From assembly GCA_949358305.1 (NCBI GenBank), contig OX442323.1, forward strand, positions 2,480,001 to 2,544,000: DNA of 64,000 nucleotides, given 5' to 3'. Within the stretch, counting starts at the first letter, position 1. The number at the start of each line of letters is the position of its first letter. Under the pieces are notes generated by a model, which had not been told where the DNA came from, did no database searches, and saw only the letters and a list, made by a program, of their open reading frames with translations. The translations under genes were made by a program, and so were the position numbers. Positions 53,640-64,000 of this stretch are shown here, in pieces. The DNA comes from Strigamia acuminata (lineage: Eukaryota; Arthropoda; Chilopoda; Geophilomorpha; Linotaeniidae).

Positions 53640-54455
53640 GATTGTATTTATGAAGACTTTCAAAGGAACTGGATTAAGATTGGATTATTGTGATCCCATG
53701 GTTTGATTGAATTTAATACTTGCTTGTGGTCGTCATTTATTTGGTTCTGTTTGTGAACATTTTTTCCACGTTCCAATGGGTCATTAATCCTAAAAACCAT
53801 TGTACATTTTCTATGGTTGCCATTCATTTGGTTTTGAGTGGTAACACTGCTCAGTGCACATTGACATCAAATAGTGTAATCTCATTTCTCTCTTTTCTCC
53901 TCCTTTTGCTCGAACGTCGCTGTTGTCGCAGAATATACAGCAGTTGATGATTTTAGTTGACTTTAGCGACGCCCGCTGTTTTTAAACCTGACCTGACCTA
54001 AGTTAAACTAACCTAACGAATCCGCAATTGATTTCTTCCTCCTTAACTTGAAATGATTTACTGAACAGTAAAAGAAGTCATCTTATTCTTACTGTCTATT
54101 CCTATCCGAAGCTTATCTGCAAAGCAACCAAATGCAGATTTTCTTTGCTCCTTCAGTAATGCACACTTGTTCCTTCATGTGCTATGTCTTTTTTCTAAGT
54201 CTGGCATAAATTACCAAATTTACATTGAAAGCTACAAGATTCAAATTGTGTGTGTATTTTCTGGTTGCTTGTTCGTTTATGTGATTAATTCACTGAATGT
54301 CGCCTGTGTTAAATAAGTAATAATTTAATTTATAGTAGAAGAAATGTCTTGCAGGAAAGTGCATTTAGATATCTCTGGGTTTTGATTTAAAAAAAGCGAA
54401 TTCCAAAAGATGAAAATGAAAAATGAAAATTGAAAGCTTTCAATTTACTTTAAAA
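53640..54455. repeat. Repeat X, copy 2, right part
   Basis: It continues the match to copy 1 from about 38495 to 39475, with an internal segment of about 190 bp (38693-38875 in copy 1) absent. Confidence 0.85.
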
Positions 54456-54624
54456 TTGTGTACTTGTGACATCGACGGTCTACAAATTGAATTGTACGAA
54501 CGAGTTGTGGTCCTTCACGGGCTGGCAATGGGGGAAGTGTCTGCCTCTGCCTCTCCACTTTGATTTGAACAGCTATTTTATAATACAGTTAAATAATCTT
54601 TGGTAAATACTTACTTACGGATCT

Positions 54625-55032
54625 CTAGTATGGAAGTTCGCAATGGTGCAGCGGTTGTCGAAGCGGTTGTACAGAATTTAAAGGCCTGTCCCGAAAACAA
54701 GTATTTGTTAAGGTAGTACAGTGGAATTGAAATTCAAAATTTGTATCAATGTACTTTGTTGTTGTAATTAGCTCGGACAAATGGAATGGGAATAATCTCC
54801 TAAATCGAGCTTCTTGACGTTGCTTTATTTCATTGATTTCGAATTTTTTTCGGTTCTTTGCTCGAAACTTGTTGGCATTCATATTGTAAAATCTGTTTTG
54901 TATGATTTTACTAATGTCATTTTGGATATCAGGGCTTGATTGTGAAATATTAATATTCTTATTTTTTATGTTAGAACTCAACAAACACTGGCAGTAATTA
55001 AGCAAAATGAATACCTGCTTCAACCTCTTCAA
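54625..55032 (-). CDS. Hypothetical ORF, 135 codons, unrecognised
   Basis: Open from ATG at 55032 to a stop at 54625. The N-terminus (VFILLNYCQCLLSS) is hydrophobic and might be a signal peptide. The middle is basic (RAKNRKKFEINEIKQRQ), and the C-terminus has several Cys and His. No flanking splice pattern, paralogue or domain backs it, so it may be chance in AT-rich DNA. Confidence 0.25.
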   Translation of the reverse strand: MKRLKQVFILLNYCQCLLSSNIKNKNINISQSSPDIQNDISKIIQNRFYNMNANKFRAKNRKKFEINEIKQRQEARFRRLFPFHLSELITTTKYIDTNFEFQFHCTTLTNTCFRDRPLNSVQPLRQPLHHCELPY

Positions 55033-55672
55033 CCTCCTTCGTTTGGTTGTGGCATTCTGCCTTTTCTTTTCCTACACTTTTATTTCTTTTCTTTGCCTAT
55101 ATTAACATACAAATTTAAAATATTTCCATTTGATGTTGAGCTCGCGGACTTACTACAATTATATGCCTCTAAGAAGGAAAAAATTTAGCGCGAGCCACGT
55201 GCGCGGCAACCCCTTCTCGCACACGAGCATCAACTTAAAAATGCAATCTTTAAACCTAAAAATACATTTAAGCACCTACAACGTGTAATTTTCATTATAA
55301 AATGAATTTAAGCACACAAACGTGCAATTTTTGAACGTAAAATGCAATTCAACACCTAAAAGACTCGGAAATTAGAATGAACATTCTAGGCTTGAATTGA
55401 AATGTAAACGGGCTGAATGGTGGGAATCGAGTCTTGCTAAATGGTTTCTCAATGCCTCTGTTGACGAACCTAGCCAAGAATAATGCTGTTGGTGATAATT
55501 TTGCCACATTTTGCTTGATATTGGTACGTGGCCCAGAGGTGAGTTGAACCACGTACTTAATTATATTCTATAGCTTGGCTAATAAGAGAGAAGGAGTCAG
55601 TGTTGAAATGCTAACTAAACATATCTTTATTCTTGAAATCAAATCAAACTAAATCAATGTCAAATAATAATG
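55033..55672. other. Intergenic DNA with short diverged repeats
   Basis: AAAATGCAATYTAARCACCTA-like units of about 30 bp recur four times at 55238-55365. No gene recognised. Confidence 0.5.
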
Positions 55673-56343
55673 TTAAATAGAAACAATAGAAAAACATGAA
55701 TATCCCTTTAAGTCTATTTGGTTATGCTCGCAACTACTCTTGCCGTGCCATACGCTGGCCGACATAGAGAGTTTATTTGACTTCCCACTCTCTTTCTTTG
55801 GCTTTTCATTTTCTCGTGCGAAGCTTAACGTCAGTATTTCGTTAATTTCATTCGCCGCCACTGTATGTGCTGCAATTAAATCTTTTTTATAATCAGATTT
55901 CCTTTGTTTTGCTGCTTGTTCAATGTCCTGGTCCTTTTGATTGATGCGTTTAATAGTGGAGTTAAGTCGATTACTTATCTTTTTAATCCACGAATTACGG
56001 TGGTTTTGTCTGTCTGCTCCTTGCTTATCATCGAGAGCATTCTTTTCTGCCACATGCTTTTGGGCAAGTTCTTCCTTTTCGTCAGTATGCTGCTGTTTGA
56101 TAGCAGCTACTTCTTGTGTGTAGAGTTCCTGGTCTTTTTGTCGCTGCTTTTCTGTTTTTCCCTTCGCCTTGACTTTTCCACGTGGCTTTTGGTGTCTTTT
56201 TTTATTGGCTCCTCATTTACTTTTCCTAAGGCAGGATTGCCTTTTCTGGGTCGTTTTCTTCCTGCAAACGTTAAAATTGGACATTCTGCCCCGTTTCTAC
56301 TGAAAATAATAAAAGCCTTCTTAAAACTATAAAAATGAAACAA
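55673..56343 (-). pseudogene. Lys/Glu-rich coiled-coil coding repeat, broken frame
   Basis: The minus strand encodes a highly charged helical protein (QKDQELYTQEVAAIKQQH ... KHVAEKNALDDKQG ... KRINQKDQDIEQAAKQRK) ending near 55673. The frame needed for the start (GRKRPRKGNPALGKVNEEP) is shifted relative to it around a run of seven A at about 56204. A diverged second copy is at 37424-37764. Two copies with conserved protein-like wording suggest a once-coding mobile or duplicated gene. No family recognised. Confidence 0.5.
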
Positions 56344-56475
56344 TTACATCAGGTTTCGAAGTCTGAAAATGCATAAAACTATAGAGTAAAAATCTTTACT
56401 CTATGATAAAACCTTGAAAAGTGGCTTACTTTCTGTATAGAAACTCCGACACCTTCCTGGTACCAGCCTTTACGC

Positions 56476-56631
56476 TCAATTCAAGTTTTTTTTCTTCCCG
56501 TTTTTTTTATTATCCTTTCGCATTTTATCCTTCCTTAGGTTCCTTCGAACAGTCTCTGCAATAAGTTCAGTTGCTTGATTCGGTCTCCTTCCTTGTTTTG
56601 CTTTGCCTAGTCTGCATTGGAAGGTAGCCAT
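56476..56631 (-). CDS. Hypothetical small basic ORF, 51 aa
   Basis: ATG at 56631 opens MATFQCRLGKAKQGRRPNQA and ends in KKNGKKKNLN at 56476. The frame extends upstream to 56820 with a plausible sequence, so it may be part of the coiled-coil repeat gene just downstream. Not recognised. Confidence 0.25.
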   Translation of the reverse strand: MATFQCRLGKAKQGRRPNQATELIAETVRRNLRKDKMRKDNKKNGKKKNLN

Positions 56632-56820
56632 TGTTTCTACTCGAGCTGCAGGCGACAACTGAGTAGAAGGTGGGACAGCTTTGGACTGCTGTTGACCGTA
56701 TAGTGAAGAAAAGAATGACCAAAAGCTTGAAGAAACCTGCTGGACGAATCTGCTGTTATTCCGCACATGGAGTGGTACTCGGTAGTTCAAGGGAGGATGG
56801 AAGAGGTTTTCTCTACTCAC

Positions 56821-58438
56821 TGGACATTTGTATCATATGGTTCAGAGAATTAATCCAAGGAGAGAAATAAAACACGACCATTTTAATCTCTAAAATCAAT
56901 AACAAGTGTAACAAATACTGCACGAGCAGAACAAAGGCAGGTTGCACTTAACAACCGACAGGCAACAATAAGTGCAATTACAGAGTCATTATCTCAGGGC
57001 AAATGCATTTAAATCTACAGTAATCTCCAAGTGATTGCATGGAGGAAAAATACAACTGTTACCACAGAAATTCCTTATATACAACTAAATGTGAGAACTT
57101 AGGCCTAACAGTTGCAAGTTCTTCTTAAATGTAATAAAAGATCAATTCTGACAATACCTGGATTAAACACTTATTACATAGCAAATAATACAGTGAAAAC
57201 TCAGGCAAAACACGGATAATACAAGGAAAAGAATAAGTATTAATAATTTCTTCCAATGAGCAAACAGCTTTGAATTGAATGCGGTAATTACATCAGAAAA
57301 GTAACACTGCTTGTACTAAAACTTAATACTAATTCACTACCAAGTATATAACTGATTAGTTAATAGTTAACAACTTTAAAAACCCACAACTATATAAATT
57401 GGTTCACATCTATACAGTTAATAATTAGACACACCCACCGTAATGGCGGACGACTGGTCGAGCAGACGACGCAAACAGGACAAAGACTGTTAATATAAAT
57501 TCCCTAGACGAGTGAGAATTAAATTAAAGCAAAAACACATTCAACAGACTTGAAACCATTAACTAAAGGAGGTTTTTGACACCTGACAGAACCTTGTATG
57601 ATTCTGCCAATGCTACAAAGACGTGCACACACATTAAACAGACTTTGATGCAAAAAATGATTTTGCAATAATACAAAACATCCAGGTTTTCACATAACAG
57701 TGTGAAATTTCATTTAAGATGTTAATTGTTTAATTTTTTTCGGTCGGAATACCTCAAGCTTAATACTTAACCCTATTGATTGATAAATTCCGCATTTTCA
57801 ACGTTTAATTTATCATTTATCAATAGCAAAATTCAAAATTCATAACTCCCACGCACTGATTTGCAGCGTTTCTCTGGTGGGAATAATAATGATGCAATGT
57901 TTTGATTCCAACCGATAGTTAGGCTTTTCCTTCGGTACAGCAAAAGGCACCTGCTTGCGTTCTTCATTCCATTTTGCATGCATTTTCGGTTGGATATTTG
58001 TCACAATTTCTATTCGTGCATCACCAAGGAACCGGTTAAGATTCGGTTTTGATTCAGTGGTTTGATTTTTAGTTAATGTTGGTCGGTGATAGCCACAACA
58101 GGAAGAAATGTATTAAATTCTGCGTCTTCTCTCATTCCAAAAGAGAATAATTTGACTCGTTTATTTTATTTTATTTTATTTTATTATTTTAAATACATTT
58201 TGGGTGTTTGTTTTTACATTTAGTTTGGATTTTGTGCCACAATCTGTCGCCTCGATCGATGACGAAGAGGTGATGACTCCTGGCGAGAGACGAGAAAACA
58301 ACATCCGGAAGTAACGGATCTTTGTTTAAGCCTACATCAACCTTTCTTATCGTCGAGGCATTTTTTTGTTTGCTGCAACTTCGCGAACAAATTAAAAATT
58401 GAAGGAAACATCAAACGATTAAATTTCTGAGTTGACCC
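56821..58438. other. AT-rich intergenic DNA, partial X match
   Basis: No gene recognised. 57840-58070 weakly resembles the left part of repeat X (CTCTGGTGGGAA, TTCGGTTGGATATTTGTCACAATTTC, GTGCATCACCAAGGAACCGG). A (TTTTA)n run lies at 58158-58188. Confidence 0.5.
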
Positions 58439-58941
58439 ATGCATTCTTGTCTTCGTCGGAGTGCTGTGTGTTTTCATAATAATGGCGACCACCGTGTTAG
58501 TTGCGGTCACGACGGCGCATTGGGTAAGAGGATGAATTTTCGTTGACTAAAAACCCTCGTTGATTGTATTGTTTTAAAGGTGGCCCGATGGAATTTGCTG
58601 GAAACAACACTTGGACGCGCGAAGGCCGAAAACGCGAGCGAAAATTTGAAATACCGCTACCGAATACACGAGTCAAGTTTCGATTTTTCGCGCCGCCAAA
58701 CTCGAACGAAATGTCGAATGACGGTCTGCTCGGAGCGAACGATTTGTGCAAACAACGAAACGGAAGGCTACCGGCGCCCAAGAGCGTGGACGAGGAATTT
58801 GAGATGATTAAAGAGGCCAATTGCAATCGTTACGCTATTGGTTAGGCATTTTTGTTATCTGTGTTGGGGCGGTTTAAATTTTTGTTTCGAATAGGTTACA
58901 AACCGGATGAAAATAGGCGATATGCGATTGCATTGAAATAG
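58439..58941 (+). CDS. Small spliced gene, 130 aa, unknown function
   Basis: Exons 58439-58523, 58580-58840 and 58895-58941 join at GT-AG introns of 56 and 54 nt with matching phases to TAG. The protein starts MHSCLRRSAVCFHNNGDH, passes through FEIPLPNTRVKFRFFAPP and KSVDEEFEMIKEANCNRYAI, and ends GYKPDENRRYAIALK. An AATAAA lies about 85 nt past the stop (near 59025). GC content and codon use are higher than in the flanks, as in HAUS5 exons. The start is uncertain: the first exon is rich in Cys and His and translation could begin at the downstream ATG in GGPMEFAGN. No domain recognised. Confidence 0.6.
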
Positions 58942-59336
58942 AAACGGAACAAAATGTTGTTTTTAAAATTGTCAGTAGTAGACCGTGCAAGGATGTTCAG
59001 AAATTAGAACACACATATTTAAAATAAACTCCAGGTAAATAAATGAATATTAATTGGGTTCTGAAAATATCTCCGATCCAGAAAATATACAAACGGTGAC
59101 TATTTAGGGTCAATTTGTTGCAATGGATTGAATGTTTTGGTGCAGAATTGAATGTTTTGGGTAGAAAAAATAAATTTGAGTCGAAAAAATAAATTTTTGA
59201 GTCGAAAAACGATTCTTTGCAACAAAAATTTATTTTTGCAAAATCAATTCATTTTTTCGACCAAAAACATTCAATTTTTGCACCAAAATTTTATTTTTTC
59301 GTTTATCTTATTCCAGGGAACAGTCAACCAATTTGA
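58942..59336. other. 3' flank with diverged AT-rich repeats
   Basis: It contains AAATTTTTGAGTCGAAAAA-type units of about 21-22 bp at 59150-59215, comparable in style with the HAUS5 intron arrays. Confidence 0.5.
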
Positions 59337-59556
59337 GTAATTTTATTATTTCCACACGTTTCTCGCCAACATCAATCAATATTTGTTCGCCGAAACGAAT
59401 TGAATTTGCCGCAGTTAAGGTGATTTTTTTTATCATTTCGATTGTAGAACTTGATAAAAACGTTAATTCGACGTGTCTAGAGTTCCGAAGCATTGCTGGA
59501 GAGCGTTCTCAAATGCAAACTAGAATCGGTTGCTATACACTGTTGTGTAACCTTGG
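59337..59556 (+). pseudogene. Inverted fragment of HAUS5 (intron 12 edge, exons 14-15)
   Basis: 59337-59352 matches the end of HAUS5 intron 12 (GTAATTTTATxATTTCCACACG). From about 59353 the sequence jumps to the second half of exon 14 (TTGTTCGCCGAAAC, ends 59419), then the complete 61-nt intron 14 and the first half of exon 15 (59481-59556; AGTTCCGAAGCATTGCTGGA). It is on the plus strand, opposite to HAUS5. Retained intron shows DNA-level copying with loss of exon 13. It abuts repeat X copy 3. Confidence 0.85.
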
Positions 59557-59579
59557 GTAAAACAAAACACTGACTTGTG

Positions 59580-61470
59580 AGTTGGGGTGTCGCTCTGGTG
59601 GGAACAACTGTTATTAACTATGTGAGCACGAGCAGCATGATCCCAACCATAGTGATGCATAGCAACAGTGTTCCGCCTTCCATTCTGCTCGTCGTTTTCA
59701 TCCGCTGTGTTCTATTCTATCGCGTTTTCGGTTCATATTTTTCACAATTTCCTTTGCTTAGTTAATCGTTTACCGATGCATAACCAAGGAAGTGGATTTC
59801 AATTGGATTTCGAGTCGATGGTTTGATTTTATTTACTATTTCTGAATTTGTTCATGTCCTGAAAATATTTGGATTTGGATTCCATTTTGGCCTATTTTTA
59901 ATTTGAATTGGTTACTTGAGTTTGCAATGGGCTTAGAAATATCTTCTTTTTTTTTCTTTTATCTTGTGTTTTATTTTTCAAACTGGATTTTGAGTCGATG
60001 GTTTGATTTTATTCACCGTTTCTTAATTTTATCATGTACTGAAAATGTTTGGATTCCAAGTTTGCATTCCATTTCGGAACTATTTGTAATTTGAATTAAT
60101 CTGACTTGAGCTTGGCAATGGACTTAGGAAATATCTTTATTTTCCTTTTGTCTAGTGTCTTATTTTTCAAACTGAATTTAAAACTATTTAATGTATTTAC
60201 TTTATTTAATTAATGTGGAGTTGTTGTCCTTGGTGGCACCAGATGTTGATAAATCAAAAGGTGTTGTGGTAAGACTGCATTCACCGATCTGATTATCAAT
60301 TTTAATCAAATGCCTTTGAATTTGTGGTTACCATCAAATGTGTGCCATCCTCTCCCTTCCCAATTGAACTCAAATGCTTCCCTTTGTGAAAATGAACATG
60401 CTTGAAAATTGTGCTCTTCATTTTGTTTTCAAAGCCATTTTGCCAGGGCTGCTGCTGCAAGGCATGTAAGGCCTTTGTGCAGTAACTTTTATGCGCCCCC
60501 CCCCCCTCGAGGCCTCAAAATCAGCTGCACTCCCTCTTGTGGCACCCTTAATGCAGTGCACAATTTGCACGTATGGTTGTGACAGCTCAGCCTTTTCTTT
60601 TCCTACACTTCTACTTTTTTGTACTGTTCTATGTTGTGTGGATACAATGTTCTGCACATTTAATCTTGGCAACTCAGTCTTTTGTAAGAAGTAGTTTGGA
60701 ATGTTTTAATAACGTATATAAGACTTCTAAATCGCTTTGCCAACTCGGTCCTACTGTTTGGCCGGCTTTAATGTTGATAACTGACCCTGATGTCTTCCCT
60801 ATTCATCTCCAAGAATTTTGATGTTGCCGATTTTCAATGTTCATAGTAGTTTGCGGTTTGCATTTTGCGCTCAAGCTTTTTTTAGTGCTGAGCTTTATGG
60901 TTTTGGTGTTTCCAGTAAATGTTCAGAAGTGCGTGCTCTTCTAAGTTGTTTTAAAAAACAATCCTGAATAATATTAACTTTTCGGCTTTTCATTTTGATT
61001 TTCGTGAATTTTGGGTTGTTCTGGTTGTTGCCTGCGTTTTTGTGCTTTTGTCTTTCGCAATTGATTTCTTCCTCCATAACTTGAAATGATTTACTGAACA
61101 GTGTAAAAGAAGTCATCTTATTCTTACTGTCTATTCCTATCCGAAGCTTATCTGCAAAACAACCAAATGCAGATTTGCCCCGCTCCTTCAGTAATGCACA
61201 CTTGTTCACAGATTAATCTGTGCACTTGTTCCTTCATGTGCTATGTCTTTTTTTCTAAGTCTGGCATAAATGACCAAATTTACATTGAAAGCAACAAGAT
61301 TCAAATTGTGTGTGTATGTTCTGGTTGCTTGTTCGTTAATGTGATTAATTCACTGAATGTCGCCTGTGTGAAATAAGTAATAATTTAATTTCTAGTAGAA
61401 GAAATGTCTTGCAAGAAAGTGCGTTAATTGATATATCTGGGTTTAGATTTTAAAAAAAGCGAATTCTAAA
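59580..61470. repeat. Repeat X, copy 3, rearranged
   Basis: 59588-59835 matches 38110-38375; 60655-61055 matches 39590-39990; 61060-61465 matches 39055-39430. The order of blocks differs from copy 1. The region between (59840-60650) is mostly unmatched, with GAGTCGATGGTTTGATTTTATT occurring twice. Confidence 0.75.
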
Positions 61471-61645
61471 GGTTGGTTCACACTTGGAAGTAAAGTAACG
61501 TAAAGTAAAGTAAACAATGGAGAAGTAGAAGTAAGGTAATGCATGTATGTTCACACTTGTTTGAAGTAGAAGTAAGGATTATCCAATGAAAATTAAGGAG
61601 CAAGATCTTGATTCAAAAGAATAACTGTATTGTTTCATCATTAAG

Positions 61646-63044
61646 ATGGCAACTCAAAACCACAACTGGAGTGCTTTGCGTTATAAAAATACAGATTTGG
61701 AGGATCTGGAAGATTTGGAAGATTTATGTTTGCTCATGGCAGGTGCAATGTGTTGTAGTGAGGCAGTGCCACGTAGAAGGAGCAGGCGATGGTGGGTGCG
61801 ACCATCACTGCAAGCAAGAGAAGTGTATGGTTGCCATCATACACTGATCAAGGAATTGCGTCTGGCAGAGCCAGAGTATTTTCATCGATACATGAGAATG
61901 AGTGCCACGCAATTTGAGGAATTTGTGCAAATTGTTGGGCCCAAAATTGCAAAATTGAACACCAAATTTTGAAAAGCAATTTCCCCTGGAGAAAAACTCT
62001 CCCTGACCTTGAGGTAAATTTTAATTTACAGTTTTGAACAAAATTATAATTTGTGTTGTTTTACCCAGGTATTTGGCCTCAGGTGACAGCCAAATATCCC
62101 TGTCATTTGCTTATCGTCTAGGCCGATCCACAGTCAGTAAAATAATATTTGAAACGTGCACTGCAATTTGGGATTCCCTGAATGGAGAATATTTGAAGGC
62201 ACCAAAAACACCGTATGAATGGCAGCAAATTGCCACAGGATTCAACGATCGTTGGAATTTCCCACACTGCATAGGAGCTTTGGATGGAAAGCATGTCGTT
62301 ATAGAGGCCCCTAAAAACTCTGGAAGCCAGTACTTCAATTACAAAAACACGTTCAGCATTGTGTTGCCGGCTATATGCAATTCTGAGTACTGCTACACAA
62401 TGGTTGACATTGGAAATTATGGACGAATCAGTGATGGTGGAGTATTTTCTAATTCTTGGTTTGGCCAAAAAATTGTGGCCAATGAATTCAATTTACCGGC
62501 ACCATCACAAATCACCCAAGCACTACCAAAGCTACCATATGTCATTACTGCTGATGAAGCATTCCCGCTCCATGAGAACATAATGCGACCGTTTCCAGGG
62601 AAATTTTTAGACCTTCCAAAAAGAGTATTCAATTATCGTTTATCACGAGCTCGTATGCGAATCCAGAACACTTTTGGTATAACAGCAGCTAGATGGAGAA
62701 TTTTACGGAAACCAATATCAGCAAAAATAGAAACGGTCGATGCCATCACCAAAGCAATTGTTTGTCTCCATAACTACATTAAGATTAGTCAATTCAGACG
62801 TGATGGCAACTATCTATACTGCCCACTGCAAATGGTGGATCATGAAGATGAAGCAGGAAATATTATCCAAGGCGATTGGAGAAGAATTTGTGTGAATGAT
62901 GCAAACATGCAAAATTTTGGTGGAACCAGATGCAACAGGGCAAACAGAATTGCTGTGAACACACGAGAGCAATTTGCAAAATTCTTCATGTCAGAAGAAG
63001 GACAAGTGCCATGGCAAATACGTCATGTTACACGAGCCAATTGA
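61646..63044 (+). pseudogene. Harbinger (DDE_4) transposase with premature stop
   Basis: Exons 61646-62013 and 62069-63044 join in phase (55-nt intron) for 448 codons. Family hallmarks: RRWWVRPSLQAREVYGCHHT near the N-terminus, [28 protein letters not shown] (Asp 195), [15 protein letters not shown] (Asp 236), [11 protein letters not shown] and the [11 protein letters not shown] segment. Codon 109 (61970-61972) is TGA where relatives usually have Arg, consistent with CGA to TGA. The residue that is normally Glu in the RIENTFG motif is Gln 322 (RIQNTFG). Otherwise the frame is clean. With the stop and the altered acid, this copy should be unable to cut DNA itself. Confidence 0.85.
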
Positions 63045-63114
63045 TCCGCTGCTACAAAGTGCAAGATTTGATTTTTTAATTTCATTTATTTAATCATTTT
63101 GTTTTTCCAAATTT

Positions 63115-63290
63115 TTGAATTTATTTTATTTAATTCCCAAATTTTTGAATTTTTGTTATTTAATTCCCAATACATTTAAATTTTGTTATTTAATTCCCAA
63201 TACATTTAATTTTTGTTATTTAATTCCCAATACATTTAATTTTTGTTATTTAATTCCCAATACATTTAATTTTTATGAAATGAACATACA
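63115..63290. repeat. 29-30-bp tandem repeat between the convergent Harbinger genes
   Basis: Five to six units of TTTTTGTTATTTAATTCCCAATACATTTAA, the first two diverged. Confidence 0.88.
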
Positions 63291-63340
63291 AAATTTGTAT
63301 TTATATTTCTAAATCTACTTTTATTTTATTTCATTTGATT

Positions 63341-64000
63341 TTACTCAGAGTCATAACACGAATACATCAAATTCATGATATCTTGCTTGAGCTTCATTTT
63401 TTTCCTGTTTTCCATGCGACTCATTGGACCAACTAGGCTTGCACAAAAAGCTTGGTCTTCTTCCAAAGAACTGTCCCCCAAAGTTGTTTGGGTTTGGCGA
63501 CGCTGCAAAATTGCATTGGCAGTTGTCTTGAATGTGTCCATCAATTCCTGTTGCGTGCATTGTGCTGTTTAAAAAAGAATGAAATGTTAAGCAAAAATAA
63601 ATAAAATTTCAATTCAGATTGGAATAAATTAAACCTGACGAGCTTGATTTCCTGTTCCGACTTATTGCACTTGTTGATGGGAGAGGCAGAGGCGATGGCT
63701 TAGGCGATGGTGATGGCGATGGCGATGGTGATCGTGATGATGATGTGAACGATGATGAACTTTGTGCATTGGTGTCTGGATTGGTTTGTTTCACAGAATC
63801 TCTTTCTTCTGCCTGGTCACCTAGTTGTTCATCAGAGGCCTCATCAAATTCATCTCCAATCTGTTGCTCAGGATTGTTTCCAGTTGTCCTGTTGTTTTAA
63901 AATGAAAATTATTATTTATTACATATTTATTATTTAATTATTATTATATACTAACTTTCTGCTTTTTGCAAAATCAGCCAGGAATGACAAGTGCTCATAA
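63341..64000 (-). CDS. MADF-BESS domain protein of Harbinger element, partial 5'
   Basis: Minus-strand exons: to 63956 from beyond the window edge (YEHLSFLADFAKSR, the typical end of a MADF domain), 63888-63635 (acidic, then a Ser/Pro repeat, SPSPSPSPSPKPS), and 63564-63341, ending TAA. The last exon has the BESS motif (EEDQAFCASLVGPMSRM ... KQDIMNLMYS). In Harbinger elements this partner binds DNA and carries the transposase to the nucleus and to the element ends. Introns of 67 and 70 nt. The frame is intact as far as visible. Confidence 0.8.

Larger units (their letters stand above)
61471..64000 (+). mobile_element. PIF/Harbinger DNA transposon, right end outside the window
   Basis: The left terminus GGTTGGTTCACACTTGGAAG begins right after repeat X copy 3. 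Two convergent genes follow, a HARBI1-type transposase and a MADF-BESS DNA-binding protein, which is the standard two-gene layout. The right end is not reached. Confidence 0.85.

Noticed and set aside
1-64000. CRISPR-like arrays or a bacterial defence system
   Set aside because: The tandem arrays have no unique spacers, and spliced genes and eukaryotic transposons exclude a bacterial origin.

Overview
The window looks like nuclear DNA of an AT-rich invertebrate metazoan, most likely an arthropod or close relative; I cannot name the species. The grounds are spliced genes with mostly 54-76 nt GT-AG introns, a complete metazoan HAUS5 (augmin subunit) gene, and a mixed load of Ty3/Gypsy, BEL/Pao, DIRS-like, PIF/Harbinger and Tc1/IS630-like elements, MITEs and minisatellites. 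There is no bacterial operon structure, CRISPR array, rRNA or recognisable tRNA gene.

Layout. 1-3300: 3' part of a Ty3/Gypsy element with an intact pol and a 274-bp LTR. 3301-15700: gene-poor DNA with several MITEs, tandem repeats and a segmental copy of the neighbouring HAUS5 locus that keeps one decayed HAUS5 exon and carries a ~50-copy 21-bp array. 15729-26843, minus strand: HAUS5, reconstructed here as 17 exons and 708 aa with every intron phase consistent. Its third intron holds a full-length, very young BEL/Pao element (19905-26047, identical 402-bp LTRs, GCCAT target duplication) in antisense orientation. 26844-27308: HAUS5 promoter with CCAAT, E2F-like and CHR-like motifs, then a 242-bp near-perfect palindrome. 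27300-32300: sparse, with two tentative minus-strand exon groups and minisatellites. 32768-36211: a decayed IS630/Tc1-like transposon and a ~1-kb DIRS-like tyrosine-recombinase element that keeps an internal copy of its own circle junction.

37765-61470: three copies of a dispersed repeat (called X here). Copy 2 is split by an 11.4-kb Ty3/Gypsy element (42254-53639, identical 613-bp LTRs, GATT target duplication) with gag, a -1 frameshifted pol and a third, spliced 899-codon ORF of unknown function. Between copies 2 and 3 lie a 130-aa spliced gene of unknown function (58439-58941) and a second, inverted fragment of HAUS5 (59337-59556). 61471-64000: a PIF/Harbinger transposon with convergent transposase and MADF-BESS genes; the transposase has a premature stop and a Glu-to-Gln change at the presumed third catalytic residue, and the element runs off the window end.

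The host genes I can support are HAUS5 and the 130-aa gene; nearly everything else is mobile or repeat DNA. Themes that recur are nested young LTR elements, repeated partial copying of HAUS5, and several unrelated tandem arrays that share a 21-bp period.
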